This document shows positions 43,605-51,772 of a stretch of 64,000 nt of DNA, piece by piece. The stretch spans positions 496,001 to 560,000 of the forward strand of contig NZ_JAHUBR010000001.1 in assembly GCF_025376885.1 (NCBI RefSeq), written 5' to 3'. This DNA comes from Pseudoruegeria sp. SHC-113. Its GTDB lineage: Bacteria; Pseudomonadota; Alphaproteobacteria; Rhodobacterales; Rhodobacteraceae. How positions within the stretch are numbered: the stretch's first letter is position 1; every line of letters begins with the position of its first letter. Made by a program: the position numbers and the translations under genes. Below the pieces are notes generated by a model. The model was given only the letters and a program-made list of their open reading frames with translations, had not been told where the DNA came from and made no database searches.

Positions 43605-44209
43605 TTTTCTTCGGCCTTCCTCATTTTGCGCGCGGGAGCCAACGAAACTGCAGAGAGACCGTATTCCTGCTGACGCGCAATATTTATGAATTCGGTTTGC
43701 GCACTGACGACCTTTTGATCGAATGCTTCGTTATCCCGAATTGTTTGCCACAGGTTATTCTGGAAACCAGATTGGATACCTCTTTCTAGATGACGCTGTA
43801 GCAATTCGTAGACTTGTCTATGTGTTTCTTGGCAGGCGTATCCAGCTTCAAGGACCTCTGTGTTGCTAGAGACAGTTAGTGCTAGCAGTGCGTCCTCAAG
43901 AGCATCCCATCTAGTCGTTAGGTCGGCTAAAGTCTGGATATATGTGTCTGCGGAGTTCGGCCTAAGCCTGTCTATTGTAGACTTGAACCTTCCAAGCTCG
44001 ACCACAAACTTTTTTAGATCCGTCCGCCGCTCCAACCGAATTTGTAGTTTTCTGTCTTCTTCCTTTTGCCTTGGGTAGACCCGAAGCCCAATATAAAGCG
44101 CGGTTGCGGAGGCCAAAACGCTCGCAAGAACGCCTGAAGGGATATGCGAAAGGAAGTTAAAATCACGGCATACGTTTTCGCACACCGTGATGGCGTTGCT
44201 TCCGGTCAC
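43601..44209 (-). CDS. Membrane-anchored protein of unknown function inserted between pheS and pheT
   Basis: A 202-residue protein with an N-terminal tail, one membrane helix (about 24-45, [20 protein letters not shown]) and a cytoplasmic, Arg/Lys/Glu/Gln-rich helical body starting [18 protein letters not shown]. Not recognised as an enzyme. Start: GTG at 44209 overlaps the pheS stop (GTGA), with GGAGG (44219-44223) 9 bases upstream inside pheS; there is no ATG near the N-terminus. The stop overlaps pheT (ATGA). G+C is low: rows 43681-43800 have 50 G+C of 120 (42%), against 37/60 in a pheT row and 38/60 in a pheS row. It looks horizontally acquired but expressed with the operon. Confidence 0.8.
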   Translation of the reverse strand: MTGSNAITVCENVCRDFNFLSHIPSGVLASVLASATALYIGLRVYPRQKEEDRKLQIRLERRTDLKKFVVELGRFKSTIDRLRPNSADTYIQTLADLTTRWDALEDALLALTVSSNTEVLEAGYACQETHRQVYELLQRHLERGIQSGFQNNLWQTIRDNEAFDQKVVSAQTEFINIARQQEYGLSAVSLAPARKMRKAEEK

Positions 44210-45294
44210 CGGCTCAGGCCTCCGGCCAGCGTCGGCATGTCCAGCGCGGCGAAGCCGTAGTGGCGCAGCCAGCGCAGGTCGCTGTCGAAGAAGGCGCGCA
44301 GGTCGGGGATGCCGTATTTCAGCATCGCCAGCCGGTCGATCCCGAGGCCGAAGGCAAAGCCCTGGTATTCCTCCGGGTCCACCCCGGCGGCCTGCAGCAC
44401 CTTCGGGTGCACCATGCCGGAGCCGAGGATCTCCATCCAGTCGTCGCCCTCGCCCACTTTCAGCTGGCCACCTTCCCAGGAGCAGCGCAGATCGACTTCG
44501 GCCGACGGCTCGGTGAAGGGGAAGTGGGAGGCGCGGAAGCGCAGCTCCACCTGATCCACCTCGAAGAAGGCGCGGCAGAATTCCTCCAGCGTCCACTTGA
44601 GGTTGGCCATGGAGATGTTCTTGTCGATGGCGAGGCCTTCGACCTGGTGGAACATCGGGGTGTGGGTCTGGTCGTAATCGGAGCGGTAGACGCGGCCCGG
44701 GGCGATGACGCGGATCGGCGCGCCCTGTTTTTCCATCGAGCGGATCTGGACCGGGCTCGTGTGGGTGCGCAGCACGTGGGGCGGGCGGTTGTCGCCTTCG
44801 GCGCGGTGCATGTAGAAGGTGTCGAACTCCTGCCGCGCGGGGTGGTGCGGCGGGATGTTGAGCGCGTCGAAATTGTACCAGTCGGTCTCGATCTGCGGGC
44901 CTTCGGCCACGGCGAAGCCCATGTCGGCGAAGATCGCGGCGATTTCCTCGGTGACCTGGCTGATCGGGTGGATGGAGCCCCCGGCGCGGCTGCCCGTGCG
45001 GCCCGGCAGGGTGACGTCGAGCCACTCGGTTTTCAGGCGCGCATCCAGCGCGGCATCTGCCAGCGCGGCTTTCTTGGCGGTGAGCGCCGTGTTCAGCTCG
45101 TCCTTGAGCGCGTTCAGCGCCGGACCGGCCACCTGCCGCTCTTCCGGGCTCATCTTGCCCAGCTCGCGCATCTTGAGCGAAACCTCGCCCTTCTTGCCGA
45201 TCGCGGCCACGCGCAGCTCTTCCAGCGCGGCTTCGTCGCCGGCGTTCCCAATCGCTTCCAAATAGCGGCTTTTCAGCTCGTTCAATCCGTCCAT
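44206..45294 (-). CDS. pheS: Phenylalanine--tRNA ligase alpha subunit
   Basis: A 362-residue class II synthetase subunit: N-terminal coiled coil (about 1-95), motif 1 region with NIPPHHPAR, motif 2 [20 protein letters not shown] and motif 3 [15 protein letters not shown]. The start [16 protein letters not shown] at 45294 was chosen because family members begin here; an earlier frame start lacks homology. The last codons provide the ribosome site for the inserted gene downstream. Confidence 0.97.
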   Translation of the reverse strand: MDGLNELKSRYLEAIGNAGDEAALEELRVAAIGKKGEVSLKMRELGKMSPEERQVAGPALNALKDELNTALTAKKAALADAALDARLKTEWLDVTLPGRTGSRAGGSIHPISQVTEEIAAIFADMGFAVAEGPQIETDWYNFDALNIPPHHPARQEFDTFYMHRAEGDNRPPHVLRTHTSPVQIRSMEKQGAPIRVIAPGRVYRSDYDQTHTPMFHQVEGLAIDKNISMANLKWTLEEFCRAFFEVDQVELRFRASHFPFTEPSAEVDLRCSWEGGQLKVGEGDDWMEILGSGMVHPKVLQAAGVDPEEYQGFAFGLGIDRLAMLKYGIPDLRAFFDSDLRWLRHYGFAALDMPTLAGGLSR

Positions 45295-45361
45295 CGGGCC
45301 TTTTCCTCTTGATCGGGCCATGCCCTATCACAGACAGGGTGCAATGCAAGGGAAAGGGAAG

Positions 45362-45412
45362 GCGCGGGGGCTCTGCCCCCGCACCCCGAGGTATTTCGGG
45401 CGAGAGGAAGGC
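45362..45412. repeat. Dispersed REP-like element (GGGGGCTCTGCCCCC type)
   Basis: A hairpin (GCGGGGGC-TCT-GCCCCCGC) is followed by a block containing ACCCCGAGGTATTTCGGGCG and AGAGGAAGGC. I recall near-identical elements scattered through Rhodobacteraceae intergenic regions. It sits between pheS and the rplT terminator. Confidence 0.55.
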
Positions 45413-45449
45413 AAAAGAAAACCGCGCCATCCGGGGGATGACGCGGTTT
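45413..45449 (-). terminator. Terminator after rplT
   Basis: On the minus strand AAACCGCG...CGCGGTTT (plus 45442-45449 and 45419-45426), with an inner CATCC/GGATG pairing, is followed by TCTTTTGCC. It lies 31 bases after the rplT stop, so pheS needs readthrough or its own promoter. Confidence 0.75.
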
Positions 45450-45480
45450 GAACTGTCCCTCGAAGAACGAGGCGGCTTGC

Positions 45481-45843
45481 TTAAGCCAGAGCGGCTTTCG
45501 CCTTGTCCACGATGGCACCGAAGGCTTCGGGCTCGTGCACGGCCAGATCGGCCAGAACCTTGCGGTCCACTTCGATGCCGGCCAGCGACAGGCCGTTGAT
45601 GAAGCGGGAGTAAGTCAGGGCTTCGTCGTGCGCGCGGACAGCGGCGTTGATGCGCTGGATCCAGAGCGCGCGGAAATTGCGCTTGCGGGCCTTGCGGTCG
45701 CGGGTGGCGTATTGGTTCGCCTTGTCGACAGCCTGCGTGGCGGTGCGGAAGGCGTTCTTGCGACGGCCATAGTAGCCTTTGGCTGCCTTGATGACCTTCT
45801 TGTGGCGGGCGTGGGTAACTTTACCGGAAGTAACGCGGGACAT
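45481..45843 (-). CDS. rplT: 50S ribosomal protein L20
   Basis: A 120-residue L20: basic N-terminal extension ([27 protein letters not shown]), central [14 protein letters not shown] and C-terminal globular domain. It binds 23S rRNA early in 50S assembly. It follows rpmI by 13 bases in the standard L35-L20 pair; no infC is adjacent. Confidence 0.97.
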   Translation of the reverse strand: MSRVTSGKVTHARHKKVIKAAKGYYGRRKNAFRTATQAVDKANQYATRDRKARKRNFRALWIQRINAAVRAHDEALTYSRFINGLSLAGIEVDRKVLADLAVHEPEAFGAIVDKAKAALA

Positions 45844-45856
45844 TGATCAGCTCTCC

Positions 45857-46057
45857 TTAGCGCGCGTAGGGCATCATCGACTTGATGATTTTCTCATCAG
45901 GAGCCGACAGGGTGGTGGTGCCGCGGGCATTGCGGAGGAATTTGTTGGTGCGCTTGATCATGCCGTGACGCTTGCCGGCCTGGCCGGTTTTCACGCGGCC
46001 GGACGCCGTCACCTTGAACCGCTTCTTGCAGCTCGATTTCGTCTTCATCTTGGGCAT
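45857..46057 (-). CDS. rpmI: 50S ribosomal protein L35
   Basis: A 66-residue L35: [35 protein letters not shown] and a C-terminal KSMMPYAR. The start at 46057 has a GAAGGAGAC ribosome site; a longer frame upstream is spurious. It heads the rpmI-rplT unit behind a sigma-70-like promoter. Confidence 0.96.
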   Translation of the reverse strand: MPKMKTKSSCKKRFKVTASGRVKTGQAGKRHGMIKRTNKFLRNARGTTTLSAPDEKIIKSMMPYAR

Positions 46058-46134
46058 TTCCGTCTCCTTCGATGGGTCGGTCTTGAACGCGACTCGGCAT
46101 GCCACTTGAGCCGGTCGCGCGATTGAAGTGCGCC

Positions 46135-46162
46135 GTATAAGGGCGGGTTGGGGAATTGGCAA
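46135..46162 (-). promoter_or_regulatory. Sigma-70-like promoter for rpmI-rplT
   Basis: On the minus strand TTGCCA (plus 46157-46162) is followed after 16 bases by TTATAC (plus 46135-46140). It lies about 78 bases upstream of the rpmI start, between the end of the 78-residue membrane protein gene and rpmI. Confidence 0.45.
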
Positions 46163-46193
46163 GAGGCAAAGCGGCCGGATTGGCGGCGAAAAC

Positions 46194-46430
46194 CTAGTGC
46201 AGGATGCCGCCGATCACATTGACGAAGGCGTGGGGCACATCGGCGAGTTGGAAGCCGTCGGGCTGCAGCGAGATCGCGTAGAGGATGGCCACGCCGGCGG
46301 CCAGCACCAGCACGGCAGACAGCCTTGGGGCATCGCTATCGGCATAGGCCTTGATGGCGGCGGGAAGCGCGAGGGCCAGAAGCACGATGCCGCTCACGAG
46401 GAGCATGTCGGGATCCAGATCCGCAAACAT
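46194..46430 (-). CDS. Small two-helix membrane protein downstream of pyk
   Basis: A 78-residue protein: short polar start (MFADLDPDM), membrane helix about 9-27, a short charged loop ([10 protein letters not shown]), second helix about 36-54 and a polar tail ending VNVIGGILH. Not recognised. It lies 105 bases after pyk on the same strand, separated by a strong G+C hairpin. The ATG at 46430 was chosen because the upstream frame crosses that hairpin and has no ordered character. Confidence 0.6.
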   Translation of the reverse strand: MFADLDPDMLLVSGIVLLALALPAAIKAYADSDAPRLSAVLVLAAGVAILYAISLQPDGFQLADVPHAFVNVIGGILH

Positions 46431-46463
46431 CCGCTCTGCCTGTGCCTCCTTCAGATTTGGCGC

Positions 46464-46489
46464 GGGGCCGGGCTGTAGTGCCCGGCCCC
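46464..46489. terminator. G+C hairpin after pyk (no T-run)
   Basis: GGGGCCGGGC (46464-46473) and GCCCGGCCCC (46480-46489) form a perfect 10-bp stem with a 6-base loop. Without a T-run on either side it is not a classic terminator; it may protect the pyk mRNA 3' end or reduce readthrough into the small membrane protein gene. Confidence 0.45.
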
Positions 46490-46535
46490 GGGGCCAGAAG
46501 TCATGCGCCGGGGCCAAGGCACCGGCTTTAGGGCA

Positions 46536-47993
46536 TTATTCCGCTTCGGAGCTGAAAATCAACCGCTCCTCGCAGGGGGCAACCCGCAGGATGTTGGTGG
46601 TGCCGGGCACGTTGAAGGGCACACCGGCGGTGACGACGATGTTGTCCGTCGGCTCGGCAAGGCCCAGATCGCGGGCGGCGCGTACCGCGCCCACCACGGC
46701 CATCTTGAAGCGGGCCACCGGGCCCGTCACGGCGCATTGCGTGCCCCAGCTCAGCGAGAGCTGGCGTGCGGTGCGGATGTCGGAGGTGAGGCCGATGATC
46801 GGCACGGAGGGGCGCTCGCGGGCCACCAGAAGCGCGGTGGTGCCGGATTGCGTGTAGCAGCAGATCGCCTTGATGTCGGCGGTTTCGGCGATCTCGCGCG
46901 CGGCAGACACGATGCCGTCGGCGATGCCGGAGCGTTTCTCCTTCACCAGCGCAATGCGGGAGGCGTCGATCACGGTGCGATAGTTCGGATCGCTTTCCAC
47001 TTCCTTGGCCACGTTGTGCATCGTCGAGACGGCTTCGATCGGGAAGCTGCCGGCGGCGGATTCGGCCGAGAGCATGATCGCGTCGGTGCCTTCATAGATG
47101 GCGGTGGCCACGTCGGAGACCTCGGCGCGCGTCGGCATCGGGCTTTCGATCATGCTTTCCAGCATCTGCGTGGCCACGATCACCGGCTTGGCGGCGGCGC
47201 GGCATTTGCGGATTAGGCGCTTCTGGATCGGCGGCACGTTCTGCACCGGAAGCTCCACGCCCAGATCGCCGCGGGCGACCATGATGCCGTCAGAGACTTC
47301 GAGGATGCGGTCGAAATCCTTCACCGCGGCAGGCTTCTCGATCTTCGACAGGATCGCGGCGCGGCCCATGGCCAGATCGCGTGCCTCGCGCACGTCATCG
47401 GCGCGCTGCACGAAGCTCAGCGCCAGCCAGTCGACGCCCAACTCGCAGACGAACTCCAGATCGCGGCGGTCCTTCTCGGAGAGCGCGGCCAGCGGCAGCA
47501 CCACGTCGGGGACGTTCACGCCCTTGCGGTTGGAGATGGTGCCGCCCACGGTGACAACGCAATCGGCGAAATCGGAGCCGCATTTCTCCACCTTCAGGCG
47601 GATCTTGCCGTCGTTCACCAGCAGGCTGGCGCCCGGCTCAAGCGCGGCGAAGATTTCCTTGTGCGGCAGTTGCACGCGCTCTTTGGTGCCGGCGGCCGGA
47701 TCCAGATCGAGGCGGAACGTGTCGCCCACTTCCAGCTCCTCGGCCTCGTTGGCAAATTTGCCGACGCGCAGCTTGGGGCCCTGAAGGTCTGCGAGGATGG
47801 CGATCGGGGTGCCAACGTCCTTCTCGACCTTGCGGATGATCTCGTGGCGGCGACGGATCTCGTCGTGGTCGCCATGGCTCATGTTGAGCCGGAAGACGTC
47901 GGCGCCGGCTTCATGCAGCGCACGGATCATCTTGTAGTCGTCGGATGCGGGGCCCAGCGTGGCCACGATTTTTACATTGCGAGTGCGTGTCAT
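46536..47993 (-). CDS. pyk: Pyruvate kinase
   Basis: A 485-residue pyruvate kinase: RNVKIVATLGPASDD at the N-terminus, a catalytic Lys region (ILSKIEKPAAV), the metal-binding block DGIMVARGDLGVELP and the MLESMI helix, with a C-terminal regulatory domain. It makes ATP and pyruvate from PEP. The start MTRTRNVKIV at 47993 was chosen at the conserved N-terminus. It is divergent from the N-formylglutamate amidohydrolase gene. Confidence 0.96.
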   Translation of the reverse strand: MTRTRNVKIVATLGPASDDYKMIRALHEAGADVFRLNMSHGDHDEIRRRHEIIRKVEKDVGTPIAILADLQGPKLRVGKFANEAEELEVGDTFRLDLDPAAGTKERVQLPHKEIFAALEPGASLLVNDGKIRLKVEKCGSDFADCVVTVGGTISNRKGVNVPDVVLPLAALSEKDRRDLEFVCELGVDWLALSFVQRADDVREARDLAMGRAAILSKIEKPAAVKDFDRILEVSDGIMVARGDLGVELPVQNVPPIQKRLIRKCRAAAKPVIVATQMLESMIESPMPTRAEVSDVATAIYEGTDAIMLSAESAAGSFPIEAVSTMHNVAKEVESDPNYRTVIDASRIALVKEKRSGIADGIVSAAREIAETADIKAICCYTQSGTTALLVARERPSVPIIGLTSDIRTARQLSLSWGTQCAVTGPVARFKMAVVGAVRAARDLGLAEPTDNIVVTAGVPFNVPGTTNILRVAPCEERLIFSSEAE

Positions 47994-48128
47994 GCTGCCT
48001 CGTTCCTCGTGTCGATTCAATTTTTCGGTGGGCCGCGTGCTATATGGCCGAATTGTCGCCCCCTGACAACTGGTGCTTTGCCGCAGGCTGGCCTATTTCA
48101 GGGGCTGACAGAATGTTGCGACAGGCCC

Positions 48129-48905
48129 ATGACAGACGCCCCTTTCGAGATCATCGGTGAAGACAGGCCCTCGCCCTGGGTGCTGACATGCGATCATGCC
48201 AGCAACCGGGTGCCGCCGGAGATCAACGGCGGTGATCTGGGCCTGCCTGCGCAGGATATGGACCGCCACATCGCCTATGACGTGGGCGCGGCGGCGGTGA
48301 CGCGGAATCTGGCGGATCTGCTGGACGCCACGGCGGTGCTGTCGAATTTCTCGCGCCTCGTGATCGATCCGAACCGGGGCGAGGATGACCCGACGATCCT
48401 GATGAAGCTCTATGACGGCTCGGTGATTCCGGCCAACCGCCACGCCGACGCGGCGGAGCGGGAGCGCAGGCTCAACGCCTATCACCGCCCCTATCATGCG
48501 GCGCTGGAGAAGGTGTTCACGGCGCGGCGGCATTCGGCCATTCTTTCGGTCCACAGTTTCACCAATCGGCTGGCCGGGCGGGCCGAACGCCCCTGGCACA
48601 TCGGTGTGCTGCATTCGCCGGGCGATCAGCGTCTTGCCCTGCCCCTGCTGGCGCGGCTGGCGCAGGAGCCGGATCTTTGTGTGGGCGATAACGAGCCCTA
48701 TTCCGGCCACCTCACCGGCGACGCGATGGACCGCCACGGGCTGCAGCATGGCCGCGCCCATGTGCTGATCGAGCTGCGCAACGATCTGATCCGCGAGCCG
48801 GCCCAGCAACGCGCCTGGGCCGCCCGGCTTGCGCCGATCCTTCGGCAGACCCTTGAAGACGCCGGGCTGGCCCGGCAGGATGCACCCACAGACGCAGGAG
48901 CTTGA
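48129..48905 (+). CDS. N-formylglutamate amidohydrolase family protein
   Basis: A 258-residue protein of the N-formylglutamate amidohydrolase family: VLTCDHASNRVP near the N-terminus (metal His), DRHIAYDVGAAAVTRNLA, LVIDPNRG, the central ILSVHSF His and the late VLIELRNDLI with its metal Glu. In histidine degradation such enzymes release formate from N-formylglutamate, but no hut genes are nearby, so the substrate is uncertain. It is followed after 3 bases by the DUF1244 gene, its regular companion. Confidence 0.85.
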   Translation: MTDAPFEIIGEDRPSPWVLTCDHASNRVPPEINGGDLGLPAQDMDRHIAYDVGAAAVTRNLADLLDATAVLSNFSRLVIDPNRGEDDPTILMKLYDGSVIPANRHADAAERERRLNAYHRPYHAALEKVFTARRHSAILSVHSFTNRLAGRAERPWHIGVLHSPGDQRLALPLLARLAQEPDLCVGDNEPYSGHLTGDAMDRHGLQHGRAHVLIELRNDLIREPAQQRAWAARLAPILRQTLEDAGLARQDAPTDAGA

Positions 48906-48908
48906 GCC

Positions 48909-49205
48909 ATGGACGATCAGACCCGCCTTGAACTGGAAGCCGCCGCCTTCCGCCGGCTGCGCGATCACCTCGCCGAACGGACGGATGTGCAAAACATCGA
49001 CATGATGAATCTCGCCGGTTTCTGCCGCAACTGCCTCTCGCGCTGGTATCAGGAAGCTGCCAACGCGCGCGGCATCGAGATGAGCAAGGATGAGGGGCGC
49101 GAGGCTTTCTACGGCATGCCCTATACCGAGTGGCGCGACCGCTATCAAACCGAGGCCAGCGACGCGCAAAAGGAAGCCTTCGCCAAGTCGCACCCGGGGC
49201 ACTGA
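48909..49205 (+). CDS. DUF1244 family protein
   Basis: A 98-residue protein with RTDVQNIDMMNLAGFCRNCL, SRWYQEAAN and AFYGMPYTEWRDRYQ. The conserved FCRNCL Cys pair suggests metal binding. The family (DUF1244) is common in Proteobacteria and of unknown function; it is often encoded with the N-formylglutamate amidohydrolase homologue, as here. CAGGAGCTTGAGCC precedes the ATG. Confidence 0.9.
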   Translation: MDDQTRLELEAAAFRRLRDHLAERTDVQNIDMMNLAGFCRNCLSRWYQEAANARGIEMSKDEGREAFYGMPYTEWRDRYQTEASDAQKEAFAKSHPGH

Positions 49206-49240
49206 GCGGGCCACAATCATCGCATAGCGGACTGTCTACC

Positions 49241-49265
49241 CACTGTTTTGCCCCGCGAAACAGTG
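49241..49265. terminator. Hairpin after DUF1244 gene
   Basis: CACTGTTT (49241-49248) and AAACAGTG (49258-49265) form an 8-bp stem. There is no T-run after it; it lies just before the promoter at 49285 and may separate the two transcription units. Confidence 0.4.
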
Positions 49266-49284
49266 TGTTGAGCGCTGTGGAAGA

Positions 49285-49313
49285 TTGTCAGAAATGTGTT
49301 AACGCGGTATAAA
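49285..49313 (+). promoter_or_regulatory. Sigma-70-type promoter of the RTX-like pair
   Basis: TTGTCA (49285-49290), a 17-base spacer and TATAAA (49308-49313) form the best sigma-70 match I see in the window, giving a predicted start site near 49320. The spacer contains GTTAAC, a possible CtrA half-site. The first downstream gene begins at 49362. Confidence 0.6.
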
Positions 49314-49361
49314 TCGCCCTGTTTTTGCCATTTTTGAGGCAAGGTTTAAGGGGTATCCGCC

Positions 49362-50183
49362 GTGGAATTGTTCCTGCTTGTTCCACTTGTTCTGGCTGGC
49401 GTGCTGATCGCGCAATCTGACGACGACGATCCGTCGCCTTCGGATGTGGAGGGCGGTGACGGCGCGGATGCGGTGCAGGGCACCGAGGGCGGCGACAACC
49501 TCAATGGCGGCGGCGGCGACGATCTGCTGCTGGGCCTTGGCGGCAAGGATCTCCTGCGCGGTGGCGAGGGCAACGACCTCATCGACGGCGGCGCAGGGGA
49601 TGACGAGATTTACGGCGACGATGGCGATGATGCCGTAACCGGCGGCGCGGGCGATGACCGGATTTTTCTGGCCGGCGGCGACGACATCACCCGGATCGGC
49701 GACAGCTGGGACGACAGCGGCGACGATTTCATCCGTGGCGGCAGCGGCAACGACATTCTCTTCGATTTCGGCGGCTCCAACGTGATTTTCGGTGATTCCG
49801 GTGATGATGCGATCAGCGGCTTCGATCAGCCGGGAACAGATGAGCCCGATGAGCTTTTCGCAGGGAAAGGCGACGACGAGATCCTTCTGGACGACGGCGA
49901 TACTGCCACCGGCGCGGCTGGTACGGATCTCTTTACCGTGCTTGTGGACGAGGCTGACGATCAGGCCGCGACCATCACCGATTTCGATCCCGCCAGTGAG
50001 CAGCTGGTGGTTCTGCTGGACGCCTCGCTGGGCAGCGTGGACACCAGTGCGCTGGAGCTGCGCGAGAGCGACGGCGACACCGAAGTGCTTCTGGACGAGC
50101 AGGTCGTAGCCGTGCTCGCCGGGGTGACGTCGGTCACACAGGCCAATCTGGTTCTTTCCATTCAGGATCTCGGAACCGTCTGA
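49362..50183 (+). CDS. RTX-like calcium-binding protein with N-terminal hydrophobic anchor (first of two)
   Basis: A 273-residue, very acidic protein. Residues 1-18 are a short hydrophobic segment (MELFLLVPLVLAGVLIAQ) with no clear cleavage site. Residues about 31-165 hold roughly eight or more GGxGxDxUx nonapeptides (for example GGEGNDLID, GGAGDDEIY, GGAGDDRIF). A C-terminal domain of about 80 residues has ITDFDPASEQLVVLL and DTEVLLDEQVVAVL. RTX repeats bind calcium and fold outside the cytoplasm. GTG start; AGGGGT lies upstream. A close paralogue follows. Confidence 0.8.
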   Translation: MELFLLVPLVLAGVLIAQSDDDDPSPSDVEGGDGADAVQGTEGGDNLNGGGGDDLLLGLGGKDLLRGGEGNDLIDGGAGDDEIYGDDGDDAVTGGAGDDRIFLAGGDDITRIGDSWDDSGDDFIRGGSGNDILFDFGGSNVIFGDSGDDAISGFDQPGTDEPDELFAGKGDDEILLDDGDTATGAAGTDLFTVLVDEADDQAATITDFDPASEQLVVLLDASLGSVDTSALELRESDGDTEVLLDEQVVAVLAGVTSVTQANLVLSIQDLGTV

Positions 50184-50268
50184 GACCCGGCACCACAAGC
50201 CGGGCGCGACATGCGATAGACGATAAGGGGGCGGCGGTACCGGGGGGTGCCGGCGCAGGAGACTGACA

Positions 50269-51144
50269 ATGGACTACATGATTTTCACACCTTTCGCGCT
50301 GTTCTGCCTGAGCGTGCTGTTCATGGACGATGAAAGCGAGCCCGTCGAAGAGGGCGATACCGGCGACGGCGGGGATGGCGGCGACGGCGGTTTTCCTGAA
50401 GGCGCGATTGGCGGCACCGAAACGGCAGACCTGCTGTCTGGAACCGTTGAGGGCGACGCGATCTTTGGCCTGGGCGGAGACGACAGGCTCTCGGGGCTTG
50501 AAGGCGACGATCTGCTCGATGGTGGCGCGGGAGACGATGAAATTTTCGGCGGTTCCGGCGATGATTCGATCCTTGGCGGTGACGGTGTGGATACTGTCTT
50601 TGGTGGCGCGGGCGATGATACCGTCGATCTGGGGGCGGGCGACGACCGCATGGGCCCCACCACCGCCGATGAGGGCGATGACACCATCGAAGGCGGTGAA
50701 GGCGACGACCGGATCTATGACTGGATCGGCTCCAACACACTGATGGGCGGGGCGGGCGATGATCTGCTCAACAGTCTCGACGATGTGGATGACGACACGC
50801 CTGACGTGCTGGATGGCGGCGAGGGGGAGGACCTCCTGCAGGGCGATGACGGCGACACGCTGACCGGCGGCGCGGGCATCGATGATTTTGCAGTGCTGTT
50901 TGACGAGCTGGACGATACCGCTGTCACGATCACCGATTTCGATGCGGAAACCGAGGCGCTCGTCGTTTTTGCCCGCAACGATCTGGGCATTCCCGATGAT
51001 GCGGAGCTGGTGCTGAACACCGCTGAGAACGGCACCGACACCGAGGTGCTGCTCGACGGCGCGCTGGTGGCGCTGGTGCAGGGCACAACGGGGCTTTCGG
51101 CGGCCAATCTCACGCTTTCCTTCATCACCCCCGGCGTGGGCTGA
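50269..51144 (+). CDS. RTX-like calcium-binding protein with N-terminal hydrophobic anchor (second of two)
   Basis: A 291-residue paralogue of the preceding protein with the same plan: N-terminal hydrophobic stretch (MDYMIFTPFALFCLSVLFMD), an acidic/Gly spacer, about ten GGxGxDxUx repeats (residues about 50-170) and the same C-terminal domain (GIDDFAVLFDELDDTAVTIT; DTEVLLDGALVALV). CAGGAGACTGACA precedes the ATG. The 85-base gap makes co-transcription likely. No type I secretion ABC genes are nearby. Confidence 0.8.
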   Translation: MDYMIFTPFALFCLSVLFMDDESEPVEEGDTGDGGDGGDGGFPEGAIGGTETADLLSGTVEGDAIFGLGGDDRLSGLEGDDLLDGGAGDDEIFGGSGDDSILGGDGVDTVFGGAGDDTVDLGAGDDRMGPTTADEGDDTIEGGEGDDRIYDWIGSNTLMGGAGDDLLNSLDDVDDDTPDVLDGGEGEDLLQGDDGDTLTGGAGIDDFAVLFDELDDTAVTITDFDAETEALVVFARNDLGIPDDAELVLNTAENGTDTEVLLDGALVALVQGTTGLSAANLTLSFITPGVG

Positions 51145-51274
51145 GCCAGAAACGGACAGGTGCGAGCCATGCGGCTCGTGCAACGCAGCGTCACGGGCGT
51201 TCCGGCTTCAAACCGCTTTGGCCTTCTCCTATTTGTTAACGCAGGAGGACAATCCGAAACGCGGAACAGATGCC

Positions 51275-51763
51275 ATGAATGCCCACGCCGATACGCACAC
51301 CCACCCCCTGATGGGCCACCTGCCCGAGCTGCAAGATGCGCTGATCGCCCATTACAAGACGCTGTCAGCCGCCTCCCGCCGCCTGCGTTTCCTCACCCCC
51401 GCCGCCGACGATGCCTATCTGGAAAAGATCGGCCACCACATTTCGCCTGACCACGTGGTCGAGATCACGCTGGGGGCGGAAACGGCCGGCATTCTCGAGA
51501 TCTACCTTGGCCGCGACGGCCATGCCGAGATCGGCATTTCCATGGAAGACCGCTTTCAGGGCCGCGGGCTCGGCGGCCAGCTCTTCGCTGCAGGGCTTGA
51601 AGCCTGCGCCGAGATGGGCGTGAAAAGCGCCGACCTCTACTTCTCTGCCGCCAACACCGCGATCATGCACATGGTGCTGGAGCGCGGTGCCCGCATCGAG
51701 CGCGAAGGCAGCGATGTGATGGCGTTTATCGACCTGTCGAATGGTATTGCGCAGGCGGCTTGA
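51275..51763 (+). CDS. GNAT family N-acetyltransferase
   Basis: A 162-residue GNAT protein. The acetyl-CoA loop is in EDRFQGRGLGGQLFAAGLEA (Q/RxxGxG/A pattern), preceded by a beta strand AEIGISME. The N-terminal LSAASRRLRFLTPAADDAYL resembles acetyltransferases with an LxxRF entry motif. Target unknown. The ATG at 51275 was chosen as the first in-frame start near the domain; a GGAGGA at 51244 is too far for ideal spacing, so the start is uncertain. Confidence 0.75.
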   Translation: MNAHADTHTHPLMGHLPELQDALIAHYKTLSAASRRLRFLTPAADDAYLEKIGHHISPDHVVEITLGAETAGILEIYLGRDGHAEIGISMEDRFQGRGLGGQLFAAGLEACAEMGVKSADLYFSAANTAIMHMVLERGARIEREGSDVMAFIDLSNGIAQAA

Positions 51764-51772
51764 TCGGGGCGA

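Noticed and set aside
41553-43673. 706-codon plus-strand open frame opposite pheT
   Set aside because: Antisense shadow of pheT; no domain and biased composition.
43601-45430. Reading the inserted gene as a 609-residue protein running back through pheS
   Set aside because: The upstream two thirds is an out-of-frame reading of pheS with Arg/Gly/Ala-rich composition; only the part after the GTG at 44209 looks like protein.
49362-51144. Periodic GGC/GAC repeats as a CRISPR or DNA repeat array
   Set aside because: The periodicity is the codon pattern of RTX nonapeptides in open frames, not DNA repeats with spacers.
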